In this document: piece by piece, positions 63,750-64,000 of the stretch
Numbering within the stretch: position 1 is the stretch's first letter
Layout: each line of letters starts with the position of its first letter
NCBI GenBank assembly: GCA_964532465.1
Contig: CAZHHX010000007.1
Location: forward strand, 49,576 to 113,575
Direction: 5' to 3'
Length of the DNA: 64,000 nt
From: JAPLKB01 sp964532465
GTDB lineage: Bacteria; Desulfobacterota; Syntrophorhabdia; Syntrophorhabdales; Syntrophorhabdaceae
The notes under the pieces: model-generated
Database searches by the model: none
Told to the model about the DNA's origin: nothing
The model's input: only the letters and a program-made list of their open reading frames with translations
Translations under genes and position numbers: made by a program

Positions 63750-63966
63750 GCTTTAAATTAACACATTCTCCGGTGTAAGTTTCAAGAAAAACAGTATTCT
63801 GATTTTTTTACTTTTTTGTATTAATTCTTATTTCACCCTTCTTCTTTTGATCCCGTCGCAAATCCTTATCTGGCAGCGTTGTACACTTTGTGAAAATCAG
63901 GACATTTTTAACATCAAGATATTGCAATTGTTTTTAATTAATTATTACTACAACGACATATAGTGC

Positions 63967-63995
63967 TTGACATATTATGACAACTCCAATAATCT
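63967..63995 (+). promoter_or_regulatory. Promoter facing off the right edge
   Basis: A perfect TTGACA (63967-63972) and TAATCT (63990-63995) with a 17-base spacer point to a gene beyond the window. The rest of 63750-64000 holds no coding region that I can support. Confidence 0.42.
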
Positions 63996-64000
63996 ATCTT

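Overview
The window looks like a chromosomal segment from a strictly anaerobic Gram-negative bacterium of the former Deltaproteobacteria (Desulfobacterota-like; a syntrophic or aromatic-degrading lineage would fit, but this is inference). Supporting signs are a giant 2-hydroxyacyl-CoA dehydratase activase, a CcsA-type cytochrome c maturation protein in a heme operon, a bacterial A/V-type ATPase, PcnB-type poly(A) polymerase, dense multi-PAS/GAF hybrid kinases, a DcaP-like outer-membrane porin and RpfG-like HD-GYP regulators. I saw no rRNA, tRNA, CRISPR array or intact insertion sequence.

Layout. 1-2635 (minus): 5' part of a large dehydratase activase running off the left edge. 2735-6605 (plus): tightly packed operon acylphosphatase - precorrin-2 dehydrogenase - CcsA - hemA - hemC, ending at a terminator shared with a convergent HU gene. 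7318-10517: small accessory genes (glycine-rich lipoprotein, hot-dog thioesterase, dodecin, an unknown membrane protein with a His/Cys pair) between long gaps, one of which holds copy A of a dispersed repeat. 10721-12565: multi-PAS protein with a C-terminal zinc-finger-like module. 12641-13457 (minus): decaying ParB-family pseudogene. 13706-23195 (minus): complete A/V-ATPase operon (subunits H, C, I, K, F, E, A, B, D in transcription order) headed by a cytidylate-kinase-like gene and a long leader. 23532-26988 (minus): pcnB and NAD+ synthetase. 27233-30920 (plus): unknown small protein, MFS exporter, and a metallo-beta-lactamase protein with a kinase-like C-terminus.

31285-57393 (plus) is a ~26 kb signalling island with little else in it: two very large hybrid histidine kinases, a V4R protein paired with a soluble hybrid kinase, three membrane sensors with no kinase domain (GAF/PAS/PocR, c-heme Tll0287-like/PAS, and SBP/GAF), two REC-HD-GYP proteins, a DcaP-like porin, a REC-kinase-REC-HPt protein and a lone receiver. 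Three of the kinase-less sensors end in the same coiled-coil tail, so they may work by docking to the kinases. The ligand-binding modules (SBP_bac_3, PocR, V4R) and the porin suggest sensing of small organic acids or aromatics plus redox state, with output through c-di-GMP hydrolysis; this is inference. No DNA-binding output domain is seen in the island.

57561-63749: housekeeping genes EF-G, birA, coaX (plus), lgt, a HAD phosphatase and a TraB/TIKI-like protein (minus), with a terminal-inverted-repeat element in the lgt-HAD gap and a promoter facing off the right edge.
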